Assembly: GCA_964614915.1 (NCBI GenBank)
Contig: CAZTNC010000019.1
Span: 124,001 to 188,000 of the forward strand
DNA from: WTFY01 sp964614915
Lineage (GTDB): Bacteria; Pseudomonadota; Gammaproteobacteria; UBA4575
Length of the DNA: 64,000 nucleotides
Direction: 5' to 3'
Shown here: positions 44,207 through 52,326 of the stretch, piece by piece
How the letters are laid out: the number at the start of each line of letters is the position of its first letter
Position numbering within the stretch: the first letter of the stretch is position 1
The notes under the pieces: generated by a model
What the model was told of the DNA's origin: nothing
What the model saw: the letters and a program-made list of their open reading frames with translations, nothing else
Databases searched by the model: none
Program-made: the position numbers and the translations under genes

Positions 44207-45724
44207 CTAGCCCAGAAACAATTTATAGACCGGGTTGCTGGTTTCCTCCCAGCACCTGTATCCCAGTTCAGCCAAGAACCGGTCAAAGCGCTTTCGGTGT
44301 TCTGCAGGCACCTGAATCCCGGCCAACACACGCCCATAAGCTGCGCCGTGGTTGCGGTAGTGAAACAGACTGATGTTCCATTCCTGCCCAATCATTTCCA
44401 GGAAGTCTAGCAATGCACCAGGCCGCTCCGGAAATTCAAACCGAAACAAGATTTCATTCTCCAGTGTCGGACTTCGGCCACCCACCATGTGCCGCAAATG
44501 AAGAATTGCGACTTCATTTTCAGAAATATCAAGTGCAGGATACCCAGACGCTTCCAATGTTTGTAGCAGCTGATTTTTTTCAGTTTCAGCATCCTCGACG
44601 TTCACACCCAAAAATATTTGGGCTTCCTCAGTATCTGCATAACGGTAGTTAAACTCCGTAACTCCTCGGGACCCGAGCAGCCGGCAGAACGCTAAAAAGC
44701 TGCCTCGCCTCTCGGGAATTGTTACCGCAAATAAGCACTCCCTTCGTTCTCCAAGTTCTGCACGCTCTGCTACATGGCGCAAACGATCAAAATTCATATT
44801 CGCGCCGGTATTTACTGCGACCAGCAACTTGTCTACGGCTTTTTCCCGGTCGACATATTGTTTGATCCCCGCCAAAGCCAAAGCCCCTGCAGGTTCGAAC
44901 AACGTGCGTGTCTCATCAAAGAGGTCCTTGATGGCGGCACAGATCTCATCTGTACTTACCAGCAACACCTCATCGACAAATCGTTTTGCTATTTCGAAAG
45001 TTTTTTCACCAACACATCGAACGGCAACCCCATCCGCAAAAATCCCGACTGTATCGAGTTGCACTCTCTTTTTTGCCAGTAACGCGGAATGCATGGTCGG
45101 TGCATCCTGAGGCTCAACCCCGATCACCTTTATGTCAGGCCGATAGTGCTTGATATAGGCTGCCATGCCGGCAATAAGTCCACCGCCTCCAATCGGAACA
45201 AAAATTGCGTCTATGCCAGATGGAATTTGCTGCAGTATCTCCAGTGCGACAGTCCCCTGTCCCGCGATAACATCCTCATCATCGTAGGGATGCACATAAG
45301 ACAGCCCCTGACTTTCTGCAAGTTCATAGGAATGCAGAAAGGCTTCGTCATAGGTATCACCATGCAAAATGGCAGTTGCTCCCATGCTGGTGACCGATTG
45401 CACCTTGATGGATGGGGTAGTACATGGCATCACGATAGTAGCGTGAATGGCTAATTTCTTTGCAGCAAGGGCTACACCTTGGGCATGATTTCCAGCCGAT
45501 GCAGCAATTACTCCTCTCTTCCTCTCAGATTCCGACAAGCGCGCAATTTTGTTGTAGGCGCCCCTAAGTTTGAAAGAAAAAACGCTTTGTTGATCCTCTC
45601 TCTTCAGGTAAATCTGATTAGAAAACCGTTCAGAAAGGGTATATGCAAAATCAAGTGCAGACTTGACCGCAACGTCATACACCTTGGCATTTTCTATCTT
45701 GTTTACAAGTTCTTCGTTCGCCAT
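44207..45724 (-). CDS. ilvA: Threonine ammonia-lyase, biosynthetic
   Basis: Deaminates threonine to 2-oxobutyrate, the first step of isoleucine synthesis. 505 residues: a PLP fold-type II catalytic domain (Lys52 in SFKLRGAYN, the glycine loop GGGGLIAG near 188) and a C-terminal regulatory part with two ACT-like domains (from about 325) starting LFAVTIPERRGS and FRFEFPERPGA. The length and double ACT identify the feedback-inhibited biosynthetic enzyme, not TdcB. Divergent from rpiA, a common pairing. Confidence 0.96.
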   Translation of the reverse strand: MANEELVNKIENAKVYDVAVKSALDFAYTLSERFSNQIYLKREDQQSVFSFKLRGAYNKIARLSESERKRGVIAASAGNHAQGVALAAKKLAIHATIVMPCTTPSIKVQSVTSMGATAILHGDTYDEAFLHSYELAESQGLSYVHPYDDEDVIAGQGTVALEILQQIPSGIDAIFVPIGGGGLIAGMAAYIKHYRPDIKVIGVEPQDAPTMHSALLAKKRVQLDTVGIFADGVAVRCVGEKTFEIAKRFVDEVLLVSTDEICAAIKDLFDETRTLFEPAGALALAGIKQYVDREKAVDKLLVAVNTGANMNFDRLRHVAERAELGERRECLFAVTIPERRGSFLAFCRLLGSRGVTEFNYRYADTEEAQIFLGVNVEDAETEKNQLLQTLEASGYPALDISENEVAILHLRHMVGGRSPTLENEILFRFEFPERPGALLDFLEMIGQEWNISLFHYRNHGAAYGRVLAGIQVPAEHRKRFDRFLAELGYRCWEETSNPVYKLFLG

Positions 45725-45801
45725 ATCATAAAATCACAATAGATCATGCTTTCCGTATCTGGTACCGGTATCATTTATAAAACTCAAACTGCTTTCATGC
45801 A

Positions 45802-46455
45802 ATGTCACTTGAAAAAAAGAAACTAGCTGCTGCCGAGGGTGCTCTGGATTATATACAAGCTGGCGATGTAATCGGTGTTGGCACAGGGTCTACCGCAAAT
45901 TATTTTATTGATGCACTCGCAGGCATAAAAGGAAAAATTGATGGAACCGTGGCAAGCTCAGAGGCCACGGCACGGAGACTGAAGGAGCACGGCATACAGG
46001 TGCTGGACCTGAATAGCGTATCCGGCCTGCCGGTATACATCGATGGTGCCGATGAAGCGACATGCCACAAACATCTGATCAAAGGGGGTGGCGGCGCACT
46101 AACGCGTGAAAAAATCATTGCAGGAGCCAGTGAAAAATTCGTATGCATTGCCGATGACACCAAGTTGGTAGATACGCTAGGGGCTTTCCCCTTGCCAGTT
46201 GAGGTTATCCCTATGGCAAGAAGCCATGTAGCAAGACAGCTTGTCAAGCATGGCGGTATCCCCGAGTTGAGAGAAGGGTTTAAAACCGATAACGGCAATT
46301 TTGTTCTCGATGTGCACAATTTGGAAATTCTGAATCCTGTAGACAAGGAACGCGAACTGAACAATATCGCAGGTGTCGTTACTGTCGGAATTTTTGCATT
46401 AAGGCCCGCCGATGTGCTGATTTTAGGTGAGGAATCAGGCCTTCGAATTATCTGA
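45802..46455 (+). CDS. rpiA: Ribose-5-phosphate isomerase A
   Basis: Interconverts ribose 5-phosphate and ribulose 5-phosphate. 217 residues with GVGTGSTANYF (near 26), the active-site DGADEA (near 82), KGGGGALTREK and the C-terminal EESGLRII. Divergent from ilvA with 77 bases between starts. Convergent with rpsI. Confidence 0.96.
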   Translation: MSLEKKKLAAAEGALDYIQAGDVIGVGTGSTANYFIDALAGIKGKIDGTVASSEATARRLKEHGIQVLDLNSVSGLPVYIDGADEATCHKHLIKGGGGALTREKIIAGASEKFVCIADDTKLVDTLGAFPLPVEVIPMARSHVARQLVKHGGIPELREGFKTDNGNFVLDVHNLEILNPVDKERELNNIAGVVTVGIFALRPADVLILGEESGLRII

Positions 46456-46669
46456 CAGGACCCGCTGACAACAAGCCTGGCATGGACTCTTCAGGGTGCA
46501 CCGAGAGATTAAGACACCATGCCCTAGGCAAAGGGCCTGCCCTGAAAGAATTCTTGATCTACAAACGGATTGCGGGCCCTGGCATACCTTGTGAATACCA
46601 GGGGGTATAAAGCAACGTCAAGCTGTACATGTACAGCGCTCCAGGAAACTGCACGCAAAAAGATGCAGA
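46456..46669. other. Structured convergent gap between rpiA and rpsI
   Basis: Contains a perfect 16-base palindrome GCTGTACATGTACAGC (46622-46637), a hairpin CCCTGG...CCAGGG (46577-46603) and a spaced TTCAGGG/CCCTGAA (46490-46496, 46540-46546). Ordinary use as bidirectional transcript ends is most likely, though no T-run follows. Confidence 0.4.
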
Positions 46670-47062
46670 TCAGCGCTTGGAATATTGTTCTTTCTTGCGG
46701 GCTTTGCGCAGGCCAACTTTTTTGCGTTCCACTTCACGCGCATCACGGGTGAGAAATCCGTTTTGTCGCAAAGGTGCTCGAAGATTCTGATCATATTCCA
46801 GCAGAGCCCGTGCGATGCCCAGCTGGACCGCACCAGCTTGGCCGTTCGAGCCCCCGCCCTTGACCTTGACATCAATATCAAATTTGTCCGTTAACTCAGT
46901 AAGCTCAAGTGGCTGGCGAATTATCATGCATGATGTTTCCCTGCCAAAATATTTATCAAAGGCACGCATGTTGACCGTGATCTGGCCTGAACCGGGACGC
47001 AGGTAAACGCGCGCAGTCGAGCTTTTTCTTCGCCCGGTCCCATAAAACTGTTCTTGTGGCAT
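46670..47062 (-). CDS. rpsI: 30S ribosomal protein S9
   Basis: 130 residues with the invariant FYGTGRRKSSTARV start and the C-terminal basic tail RKARKKEQYSKR that reaches the P-site tRNA. Typical length. Lies 6 bases after rplM in the rplM-rpsI operon, near-universal in bacteria. Confidence 0.98.
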   Translation of the reverse strand: MPQEQFYGTGRRKSSTARVYLRPGSGQITVNMRAFDKYFGRETSCMIIRQPLELTELTDKFDIDVKVKGGGSNGQAGAVQLGIARALLEYDQNLRAPLRQNGFLTRDAREVERKKVGLRKARKKEQYSKR

Positions 47063-47068
47063 AGGTAG

Positions 47069-47497
47069 TTAAAACTCTAGCGGTTGGGGTTGCTGTGCAG
47101 AATGCTTGTGTTCTGAGCCTGCATAGACTTTCAGTTTTCGAAACATCGCCCGTCCCAATGGATTCTTTGGCAACATGCCTCTCACTGCATTCTCGATAAC
47201 ACGCTCGGGGTGTTTCGCATGCATTTCTTTGAGCTTAGTGGATTTGAGACCACCAACATAGCCCGTGTAGCGATGATAGGTCTTGTCTTCCATTTTATTG
47301 CCTGTGACGCGCACCTTCTCGGCGTTGATGACAACAATAAAGTCACCGGTGTCCACATGCGGCGTGTAAATCGGTTTGTGCTTACCTTTTAACCTTGTGG
47401 CGATTTCACTTGCCATGCGCCCCAAAGTTTTATCAGTAGCATCCACCAGATACCAACTGCGCTGTACTTGTGCAGGCTTAGCACTGACTGTGGCCAT
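47069..47497 (-). CDS. rplM: 50S ribosomal protein L13
   Basis: 142 residues from ATG 47497 (AAGGTGAA precedes it); an ATG three codons upstream is unlikely. The LVDATDKTLGRMASEIA start, GKHKPIYTPHVDTGD and the NAVRGMLPKNPLGRAMF motif are the L13 signature. First gene of the rplM-rpsI operon, with the mRNA leader between here and the candidate small-RNA terminator at 47.6 kb. Confidence 0.98.
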   Translation of the reverse strand: MATVSAKPAQVQRSWYLVDATDKTLGRMASEIATRLKGKHKPIYTPHVDTGDFIVVINAEKVRVTGNKMEDKTYHRYTGYVGGLKSTKLKEMHAKHPERVIENAVRGMLPKNPLGRAMFRKLKVYAGSEHKHSAQQPQPLEF

Positions 47498-47583
47498 CAA
47501 ATTCACCTTGGATTTTGTTCCGCAAAGCGGGGGATATTAACGGACATCATAGTATGCTGACAAGCGATCCCCTGTTTTGGGGC

Positions 47584-47616
47584 AAAAAAAAGCGTAGGCT
47601 TTTGCGGCCTACGCTT
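47584..47616 (-). terminator. Intrinsic terminator, minus strand
   Basis: A perfect 10-bp stem (GCCTACGCTT/AAGCGTAGGC on the + strand, 47590-47616) with a 7-base loop, and eight T on the minus strand (47584-47591). It ends transcription coming leftwards, from the ferredoxin gene or from the candidate small RNA. Confidence 0.9.
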
Positions 47617-47676
47617 AGCTAACTACCAGAGAGGTAGATGGAGGAGCTCTTAAGTTTGCATTCAAACTATCAGAAT
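47584..47676 (-). ncRNA. Candidate small RNA with an exposed anti-Shine-Dalgarno CUCCUCC
   Basis: Predicted 90-95 nt transcript. A promoter TTGACT (47711-47706), 17 bases, GAAAAT (47688-47683) would start it near 47676. Read on the minus strand: hairpin AGTTTG-AATG-CAAACT (47668-47653), single strand with CTCCTCC (47646-47640), hairpin CTACC-TCTCT-GGTAG (47637-47623) and the strong terminator. The ordered hairpin, anti-SD, hairpin, terminator layout is typical of bacterial regulatory RNAs with C/U-rich seeds. Promoter -10 is poor (4 of 6), so the ferredoxin 3' UTR is the alternative. No protein is encoded. Confidence 0.5.
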
Positions 47677-47763
47677 ATGCGCATTTTCTAATATTTCTAT
47701 ATTATAGTCAACTAATTTTTAAGGAATTTCGCCATACACCCCTATATGGGTATATAGAAGGGG

Positions 47764-48069
47764 TCAGATTCTTAGACGATCAACGATGTTGCCGTCAACG
47801 AGGTGCTTGGTAATAATTTCATCGAGATCACTCTCATTCCTGTAGGTGTACCAAACAGCATCAGGATAAACCACGGCGATGGGGCCCTCATCACAGCGGT
47901 CCAGACAACCTGCACGATTCACACGCACCCCACCCTGTTTTGCAATGCCCAGCTCTTTTGTCCTGTTTTTGGCATACGTACGTAACTCTGCGGCCCCATG
48001 ATCCTGGCAGCAGGGTTTGTCCTCCCGATGATTCACGCACATAAAGAGATGACGTTTATAAAAAGACAT
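47764..48069 (-). CDS. (2Fe-2S) ferredoxin, thioredoxin-like
   Basis: 101 residues with the thioredoxin-like ferredoxin pattern: HLFMCVNHREDKPCC (Cys11, Cys20 or 21), then GCLDRCDEGP (Cys near 55 and 59), the four ligands of a [2Fe-2S] cluster as in the NuoE-like ferredoxin family. Cytoplasmic electron carrier; partner unknown. It stands alone: the upstream 228 bases hold a candidate regulated promoter, and the 3' side has a hairpin (about 47736-47763) and then the small-RNA unit. Conserved hypothetical copies of this protein are frequent in Proteobacteria. Confidence 0.9.
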   Translation of the reverse strand: MSFYKRHLFMCVNHREDKPCCQDHGAAELRTYAKNRTKELGIAKQGGVRVNRAGCLDRCDEGPIAVVYPDAVWYTYRNESDLDEIITKHLVDGNIVDRLRI

Positions 48070-48108
48070 GGCTGATCTCTGTCATGGATTATCCATAACC
48101 ACTTTTTA

Positions 48109-48140
48109 ATTATACACTGGTATCAATACCAAACTGTCAC
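48109..48140 (-). promoter_or_regulatory. Long-spacer promoter with internal dyad upstream of the ferredoxin
   Basis: On the minus strand GTGACA (48140-48135), 20-base spacer, TATAAT (48114-48109). The spacer holds the perfect dyad TGGTAT-TG-ATACCA (48131-48118). A 19-20-base spacer with a centred dyad is the hallmark of MerR-family activated promoters. A second dyad ATGGAT-T-ATCCAT lies at 48084-48096, after the start site. Regulator unknown. Confidence 0.4.
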
Positions 48141-48297
48141 CTGTTTCTCGTTCAGGTACAGCACAATGACGTAAAACAGCGAGTGAACATGTATTTTCGA
48201 AGTGCCCTACGGCTGCATGCATAAAATCAGTCTTCGGCAATCTATACATATGCACGCCTTACTCCCCTGAGACCTCCAAGTTTTTACAAGTGGCACC

Positions 48298-49572
48298 ATG
48301 CTAGCAACCGGGTTCGACAACAAAGACATCATTGCCGCAGCAGACAAGTGTGTGATGTGCGGACTGTGCTTGCCCCACTGCCCAACGTACTCTGTTACAA
48401 AAAATGAAGCGGAATCGCCACGTGGTCGTATAGCCCTAGTGCGGGCTTTGCACGAAGAAAAATTGTCCCCTAGCCCTGCATCGATAAACCACCTTGATCA
48501 ATGCCTGGCATGCATGAACTGCATGGCCGTTTGCCCGGTGAAAGTGGACTACGCAAAAATTCTGGATGCCGGCCGTGATATCACAAGCCGGCAGCATACG
48601 TTGCCTTACAGGATGGCGCGATCCCTGCTGCTGGTCACATTAAGCAAACCTGGGACCCGAAAATTCATGAAGAGCATGCTCCGTATCTATCATGCTCTGA
48701 GAATAGACCGTCTACTGAAAAAAGTTGCTGTGCGGTTTCCGCGCCTGCTTCGCGTGATTACCTTGATTCCCCAACCATGCAGGACCCCTTTCACCGTACC
48801 GTCCGCACCTGCTCAGGTACGGGGAAAAAGGGTGGCATTGATAGAGTCATGTGCCGGTGATATTTTTTCCGACACTGCACTACCGGCTGCTGAAGCAGTT
48901 TTGCAGGCACTGCAATTTGAAACGGTCCGTCTCCCGCAGACTCAGTGCTGCGGAGCCTTGCACCAACACAACGGGGACCCGCGCACCGCAAGAAAACTCA
49001 TCCAGGAATTCTGCAACACGTTCAAGGACCAAAATGTTGATGCCTTGGTCTCCCTGGCTACTGGCTGTGCCTCCCAGATAGATCGATACCCAGAGCTGCT
49101 GAATGACCCGCTCGCTAGCGAACTCGCAAGCCGTCATAAGGATGTCTGTTCGTTTGCTGTTGAGCACCTCGAAAGGCAGGCCCTTGATTTCCAGCCGCTG
49201 CCGGAAAAAGTGTTTGTCCACACACCCTGCACACAAAGACAGATCGGCAGTGATGCCAAGGTCGTGGAAAAGCTGCTCGGCGCGATACCAGGAATCCGGC
49301 TTGAAAAGCTTCAAGATAATTCAGCATGTTGCGGGGCAGGAGGCCTGAATGTGCTTTTTCAGACCGAACATGCAGACCGCCTGGGCCAGAACATCATTAC
49401 AGAAGTCATAAATAGCGAAGCTGCCTATTTGGTAACGCCCAACATCGGCTGTGCTTTGCACTTCCAGGCACAACTCTCAAAAATGAATGTACCTGTTGTG
49501 GTTTGTCACCCAATGCAACTTCTTGCCAGGCAATTGATATACTCAGGACATGCGCGACCACAGCACACTTGA
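48298..49572 (+). CDS. (Fe-S)-binding protein, GlcF/GlpC-like dehydrogenase subunit
   Basis: 424 residues. Two N-terminal 4Fe-4S motifs are clear: CVMCGLCLPHCP (Cys18,21,24,28) and CLACMNCMAVCP (Cys69,72,75,79). Two cysteine-rich CCG domains follow, with QCCGALHQHNGD and SACCGAGGLN. This is the layout of GlcF (glycolate oxidase), LutA-type and GlpC subunits that pass electrons from a flavoprotein to the quinone pool. The flavin partner (GlcD/GlcE) is not adjacent. It overlaps coq7 by 23 bases, possibly fortuitous for function but suggesting coupled expression. Substrate cannot be assigned; glycolate is attractive because a glyoxylate-reductase-type enzyme is encoded at the left edge. Confidence 0.85.
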   Translation: MLATGFDNKDIIAAADKCVMCGLCLPHCPTYSVTKNEAESPRGRIALVRALHEEKLSPSPASINHLDQCLACMNCMAVCPVKVDYAKILDAGRDITSRQHTLPYRMARSLLLVTLSKPGTRKFMKSMLRIYHALRIDRLLKKVAVRFPRLLRVITLIPQPCRTPFTVPSAPAQVRGKRVALIESCAGDIFSDTALPAAEAVLQALQFETVRLPQTQCCGALHQHNGDPRTARKLIQEFCNTFKDQNVDALVSLATGCASQIDRYPELLNDPLASELASRHKDVCSFAVEHLERQALDFQPLPEKVFVHTPCTQRQIGSDAKVVEKLLGAIPGIRLEKLQDNSACCGAGGLNVLFQTEHADRLGQNIITEVINSEAAYLVTPNIGCALHFQAQLSKMNVPVVVCHPMQLLARQLIYSGHARPQHT

Positions 49573-50191
49573 CCATCTTTTGTCTCATACTGAAAGCGGT
49601 ATCCGGGCCATGTTCAGCATGCTTGGAATGGGTCCCAACGCCAATTCTGACGATCATGTACTCATAGAAGATGACTTGCAGGCACATGACAAAAAGGTGT
49701 CTGCCCGCCTTATGCGTGTGAACCACGCCGGAGAAGTAGCTGCACAAGGCCTTTATCATGGACAGGCATCCACTGCGCGAGACGAAAAAGTCAAACAGCA
49801 CATGCAAGACTGTGCTCGAGAAGAGCAGGCCCACCTTGACTGGTGCAAGAAAAGACTCACCGAACTCAACGACCGTCCAAGCGTGCTGGCACCGGCATGG
49901 TACCTTGGCTCGTATACCATCGGTGCAACGGTCGGATTGCTTGGCGATCAATGGAGCCTGGGTTTTGTCTCAGAAACGGAAAAACAGGTCGTACGGCATC
50001 TTGACAAACACCTTTCCCGCCTGCCGGAAAATGACAAAAAGAGTCAGGACATTTTGCGCAGAATACGCGAGGATGAGGCAAGGCACGATGCAAATGCACA
50101 GGATGCCGGAGTTCACAAAATACCCAAATTTGCCCGCCATATGATGCAGGCCGCCTCCAAGGTCATGACCAAAACCGCCTACTGGGCCTGA
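49550..50191 (+). CDS. coq7: Demethoxyubiquinone hydroxylase Coq7
   Basis: Di-iron enzyme hydroxylating C6 of the ubiquinone ring; the O2-dependent alternative to flavin enzyme UbiF. 213 residues with the di-iron ligands RVNHAGEVAAQGLYHGQ (near 62), EEQAHLDW (near 94) and a C-terminal EDEARHDA, plus VSETEKQVVRHL. Together with ubiH and the UbiI-like gene at 38-41 kb the cell has all three ring hydroxylations. It overlaps the GlcF-like gene; converges with speD, which starts its stop one base later. Confidence 0.96.
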   Translation: MRDHSTLDHLLSHTESGIRAMFSMLGMGPNANSDDHVLIEDDLQAHDKKVSARLMRVNHAGEVAAQGLYHGQASTARDEKVKQHMQDCAREEQAHLDWCKKRLTELNDRPSVLAPAWYLGSYTIGATVGLLGDQWSLGFVSETEKQVVRHLDKHLSRLPENDKKSQDILRRIREDEARHDANAQDAGVHKIPKFARHMMQAASKVMTKTAYWA

Positions 50192-51007
50192 TTACTCGAG
50201 ATGGTTTGCTCCGAAGTAAATTTCATCCATCTCTTTTTTCAGCCGCAACTCCAGGGCATTCAACTCATCCATTTGGAATCTGTGTTTACAGTTGCCAAAG
50301 AAATAATCGTCTAGCCTGAAATCAAGCCGCTTCATTCTCGTGTGGAATGTATTTGTCTGCGTGACATTCATGTCGGACATCAAGTACTGGTGTTTTGTTT
50401 TCTCAGACAAAAAGTCCTGTATGGATGCAATCCCATGGTCAGTGTAGTGTTTTTGCCCCAAGGTATCCCGAGTAAAGCCACGAATCCGGTAATCCAGAGT
50501 AACAACGTCTTCGTTGAAGGCGCCAATGAGATAATCCAGTGCGTCAAGTGGTGACACTTCACCGCAAGTGGATATGTCCATGTCGACACGAATTGTATTG
50601 ATACCATCATCCGGATGACTTTCAGGATACGTGTGTGCCGTCACATGGCTCTTGTCCAGGTGCGCGACCGTGGACTGCTGCACGGCTTTTCCAGGATTAT
50701 CCGCATGCAAGCCAGACACGATTGCACCAGGCAACACAGGCTCTTCCGCGATCAGGCAGGCAACACTGGAGCCGCGAGGCTCATAGTCGTAGGCCGACAT
50801 ATGTAAAATATCCGCACCAATAATATCCACAACCTCACAAAGTACTTGCTGCAGACGTTTTGAGCTGTAGCCCTCATCGATGTGGCGCAGATAGTCCTGC
50901 TGGTCTGCCAGGGTGTGTGCATAACAGATATTGTAAAAATTAATACTCAGGGTTTTAGTGAGGTTGTTAAAGCCGTGAAGCTTGATTTTTGTATGATCAG
51001 TGCTCAT
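50192..51007 (-). CDS. speD: S-adenosylmethionine decarboxylase proenzyme
   Basis: Makes decarboxylated SAM for spermidine synthesis. 271 residues from ATG 51007, similar to E. coli SpeD (264); a TTG at 51034 adds nine. The self-cleavage Ser giving the pyruvoyl group is in LDKSHVTAHTYPE, close to E. coli LDKSHICVHTYPE. MSAYDYEPRGSS and SDMNVTQTNTFHT are also family features. In Pseudomonas the order is crp/vfr-osmC-speD-coq7; here coq7, speD and osmC keep that arrangement. Confidence 0.95.
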   Translation of the reverse strand: MSTDHTKIKLHGFNNLTKTLSINFYNICYAHTLADQQDYLRHIDEGYSSKRLQQVLCEVVDIIGADILHMSAYDYEPRGSSVACLIAEEPVLPGAIVSGLHADNPGKAVQQSTVAHLDKSHVTAHTYPESHPDDGINTIRVDMDISTCGEVSPLDALDYLIGAFNEDVVTLDYRIRGFTRDTLGQKHYTDHGIASIQDFLSEKTKHQYLMSDMNVTQTNTFHTRMKRLDFRLDDYFFGNCKHRFQMDELNALELRLKKEMDEIYFGANHLE

Positions 51008-51046
51008 GTGTGACGTTCGTAACACAGTGGACAAGAAGCTGATTCG

Positions 51047-51499
51047 CTACACCCCGGCATCTTGCTCAAGGACTTCACAGTCGTAGGTGATATCGACGCT
51101 GTCGCGTAGCATCACGATCACCGAGCAGTACTTCTCAACGGACAGTGCCACGGCCCGGTCGACGCGCCGGCGATCAAGGCCCGCCCCGGCTACAAAAAAG
51201 CGCAGGTGTATCTTGGTAAAGACTGCAGGGATCGCATCTGCCCGCTCTGCATGCAACTCGACTTCACAGTTCTCTACAGGCTGTCTTGCTTTCTTGAGCA
51301 TGTGCACCACATCAAAAGCACTGCATCCGCCCATGCCCACGAGAATCATCTCCATCGGGCGCGCCGCCAGATTTTGACCGCCATGATCAGGGGGGCCGTC
51401 CATGGGCACCGAATGTCCGCTGCCCGTTTCGGCCTCAAATCTCATGTGATCAGTCCATCTTACTCGCACCTTCACTTTTTCTACCTCCCATTCATTCAC
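51047..51499 (-). CDS. OsmC-family protein (YhfA-like)
   Basis: 150 residues with the OsmC fold: GPPDHGGQNLAARPMEMILVGMGGCSAFDVVHMLKK, with Cys near residue 60 and a second Cys near 124 (KYCSVIVML), the thiol pair that reduces organic hydroperoxides in the family. Context (next to speD) matches YhfA, a poorly characterised branch, rather than stress-induced OsmC or Ohr. Just 39 bases separate it from the speD start. Confidence 0.88.
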   Translation of the reverse strand: MNEWEVEKVKVRVRWTDHMRFEAETGSGHSVPMDGPPDHGGQNLAARPMEMILVGMGGCSAFDVVHMLKKARQPVENCEVELHAERADAIPAVFTKIHLRFFVAGAGLDRRRVDRAVALSVEKYCSVIVMLRDSVDITYDCEVLEQDAGV

Positions 51500-51581
51500 A
51501 AGACATGAAAACTACCTGCTTGCACTTGTCGCATGGTCGATCTTGCCAAAAAGAGACTGATGCCGTGCAATCAGCAATTCT

Positions 51582-52124
51582 CTACCGGTTCATGATCTGT
51601 GCAAATAACCTCTGGTAGGATTCGTGGACGTCCTTTCCAAATAGCGGGTCTTCGACCTTGGCTATGACACTATCAATTTGCTTCCAGTCCTCTTCATTGA
51701 ATCTGGAATTTATCATGGGGTATACGTAGACCTCTTCACGGTCCATATGCTTTCTTTGTATGGAAATGTATTCTCCCAAGATTGCGCAAAGCTCTTCCCT
51801 TTCCTGGGGAAATCCTGCCATGGCATTCTGTAAAGCTTCAAAAAGCCTGTCCGTGAACTGGGGCATGTCGTCATGCTCAGCAAGCAGGTCATGTATGTGC
51901 TCGTTCGCCTGCTCGTAATGTGTCTGGAAATACTCGAAAATCGTGTTTTCCATCGGGTGATGAACATAATCAGGGTATTCTTTCATATACCTGACCGCAT
52001 CCAAGGTTGTATCAAGATCAGACGTCTCACAGTCTTCCAACAAACGCAGCTGTCCTTCCAAAGTGCTCAGAAGCCTGTCGAAATTGATATGATCGTTATG
52101 CAGTTTTTCAAGTATCGCTTGCAT
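51582..52124 (-). CDS. Hemerythrin-domain protein
   Basis: 180 residues. Di-iron ligands are visible: His near 11 (HNDHINFD), HHPMENTIFE (near 55), EHIHDLLAEHDD (near 78-88), and RKHMDREEVYVYP (near 127). Bacterial hemerythrins with this HxxxE/HxxxxD arrangement sense or carry O2, or protect iron-sulphur proteins from NO and peroxide. It is alone; 83 bases separate it from osmC and there is no obvious operon partner. It occupies the place where crp/vfr is found in Pseudomonas synteny. Confidence 0.85.
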   Translation of the reverse strand: MQAILEKLHNDHINFDRLLSTLEGQLRLLEDCETSDLDTTLDAVRYMKEYPDYVHHPMENTIFEYFQTHYEQANEHIHDLLAEHDDMPQFTDRLFEALQNAMAGFPQEREELCAILGEYISIQRKHMDREEVYVYPMINSRFNEEDWKQIDSVIAKVEDPLFGKDVHESYQRLFAQIMNR

Positions 52125-52326
52125 GGCAGGTATGCATCGTCATCGCGAAAGTGCTTGTTTCATGAGCTTAACCCGAGATAGTACACAAAAGAAGCAAGCC
52201 ACTGCCTTTTGTGTCCCGAACGTGCTTCTGTCCATCAACATGTAGAGCCTTTCTCAGGCATTTCCAATGCCACAGGCCCCGGTGCTGCACCTGACTTTAC
52301 CAAAATCAAGGGGATGAGCTGCAAGA

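Noticed and set aside
46622..46637. LexA box
   Set aside because: The palindrome is CTGT-N6-ACAG; gammaproteobacterial LexA sites need N8, and it is not in front of an SOS gene.
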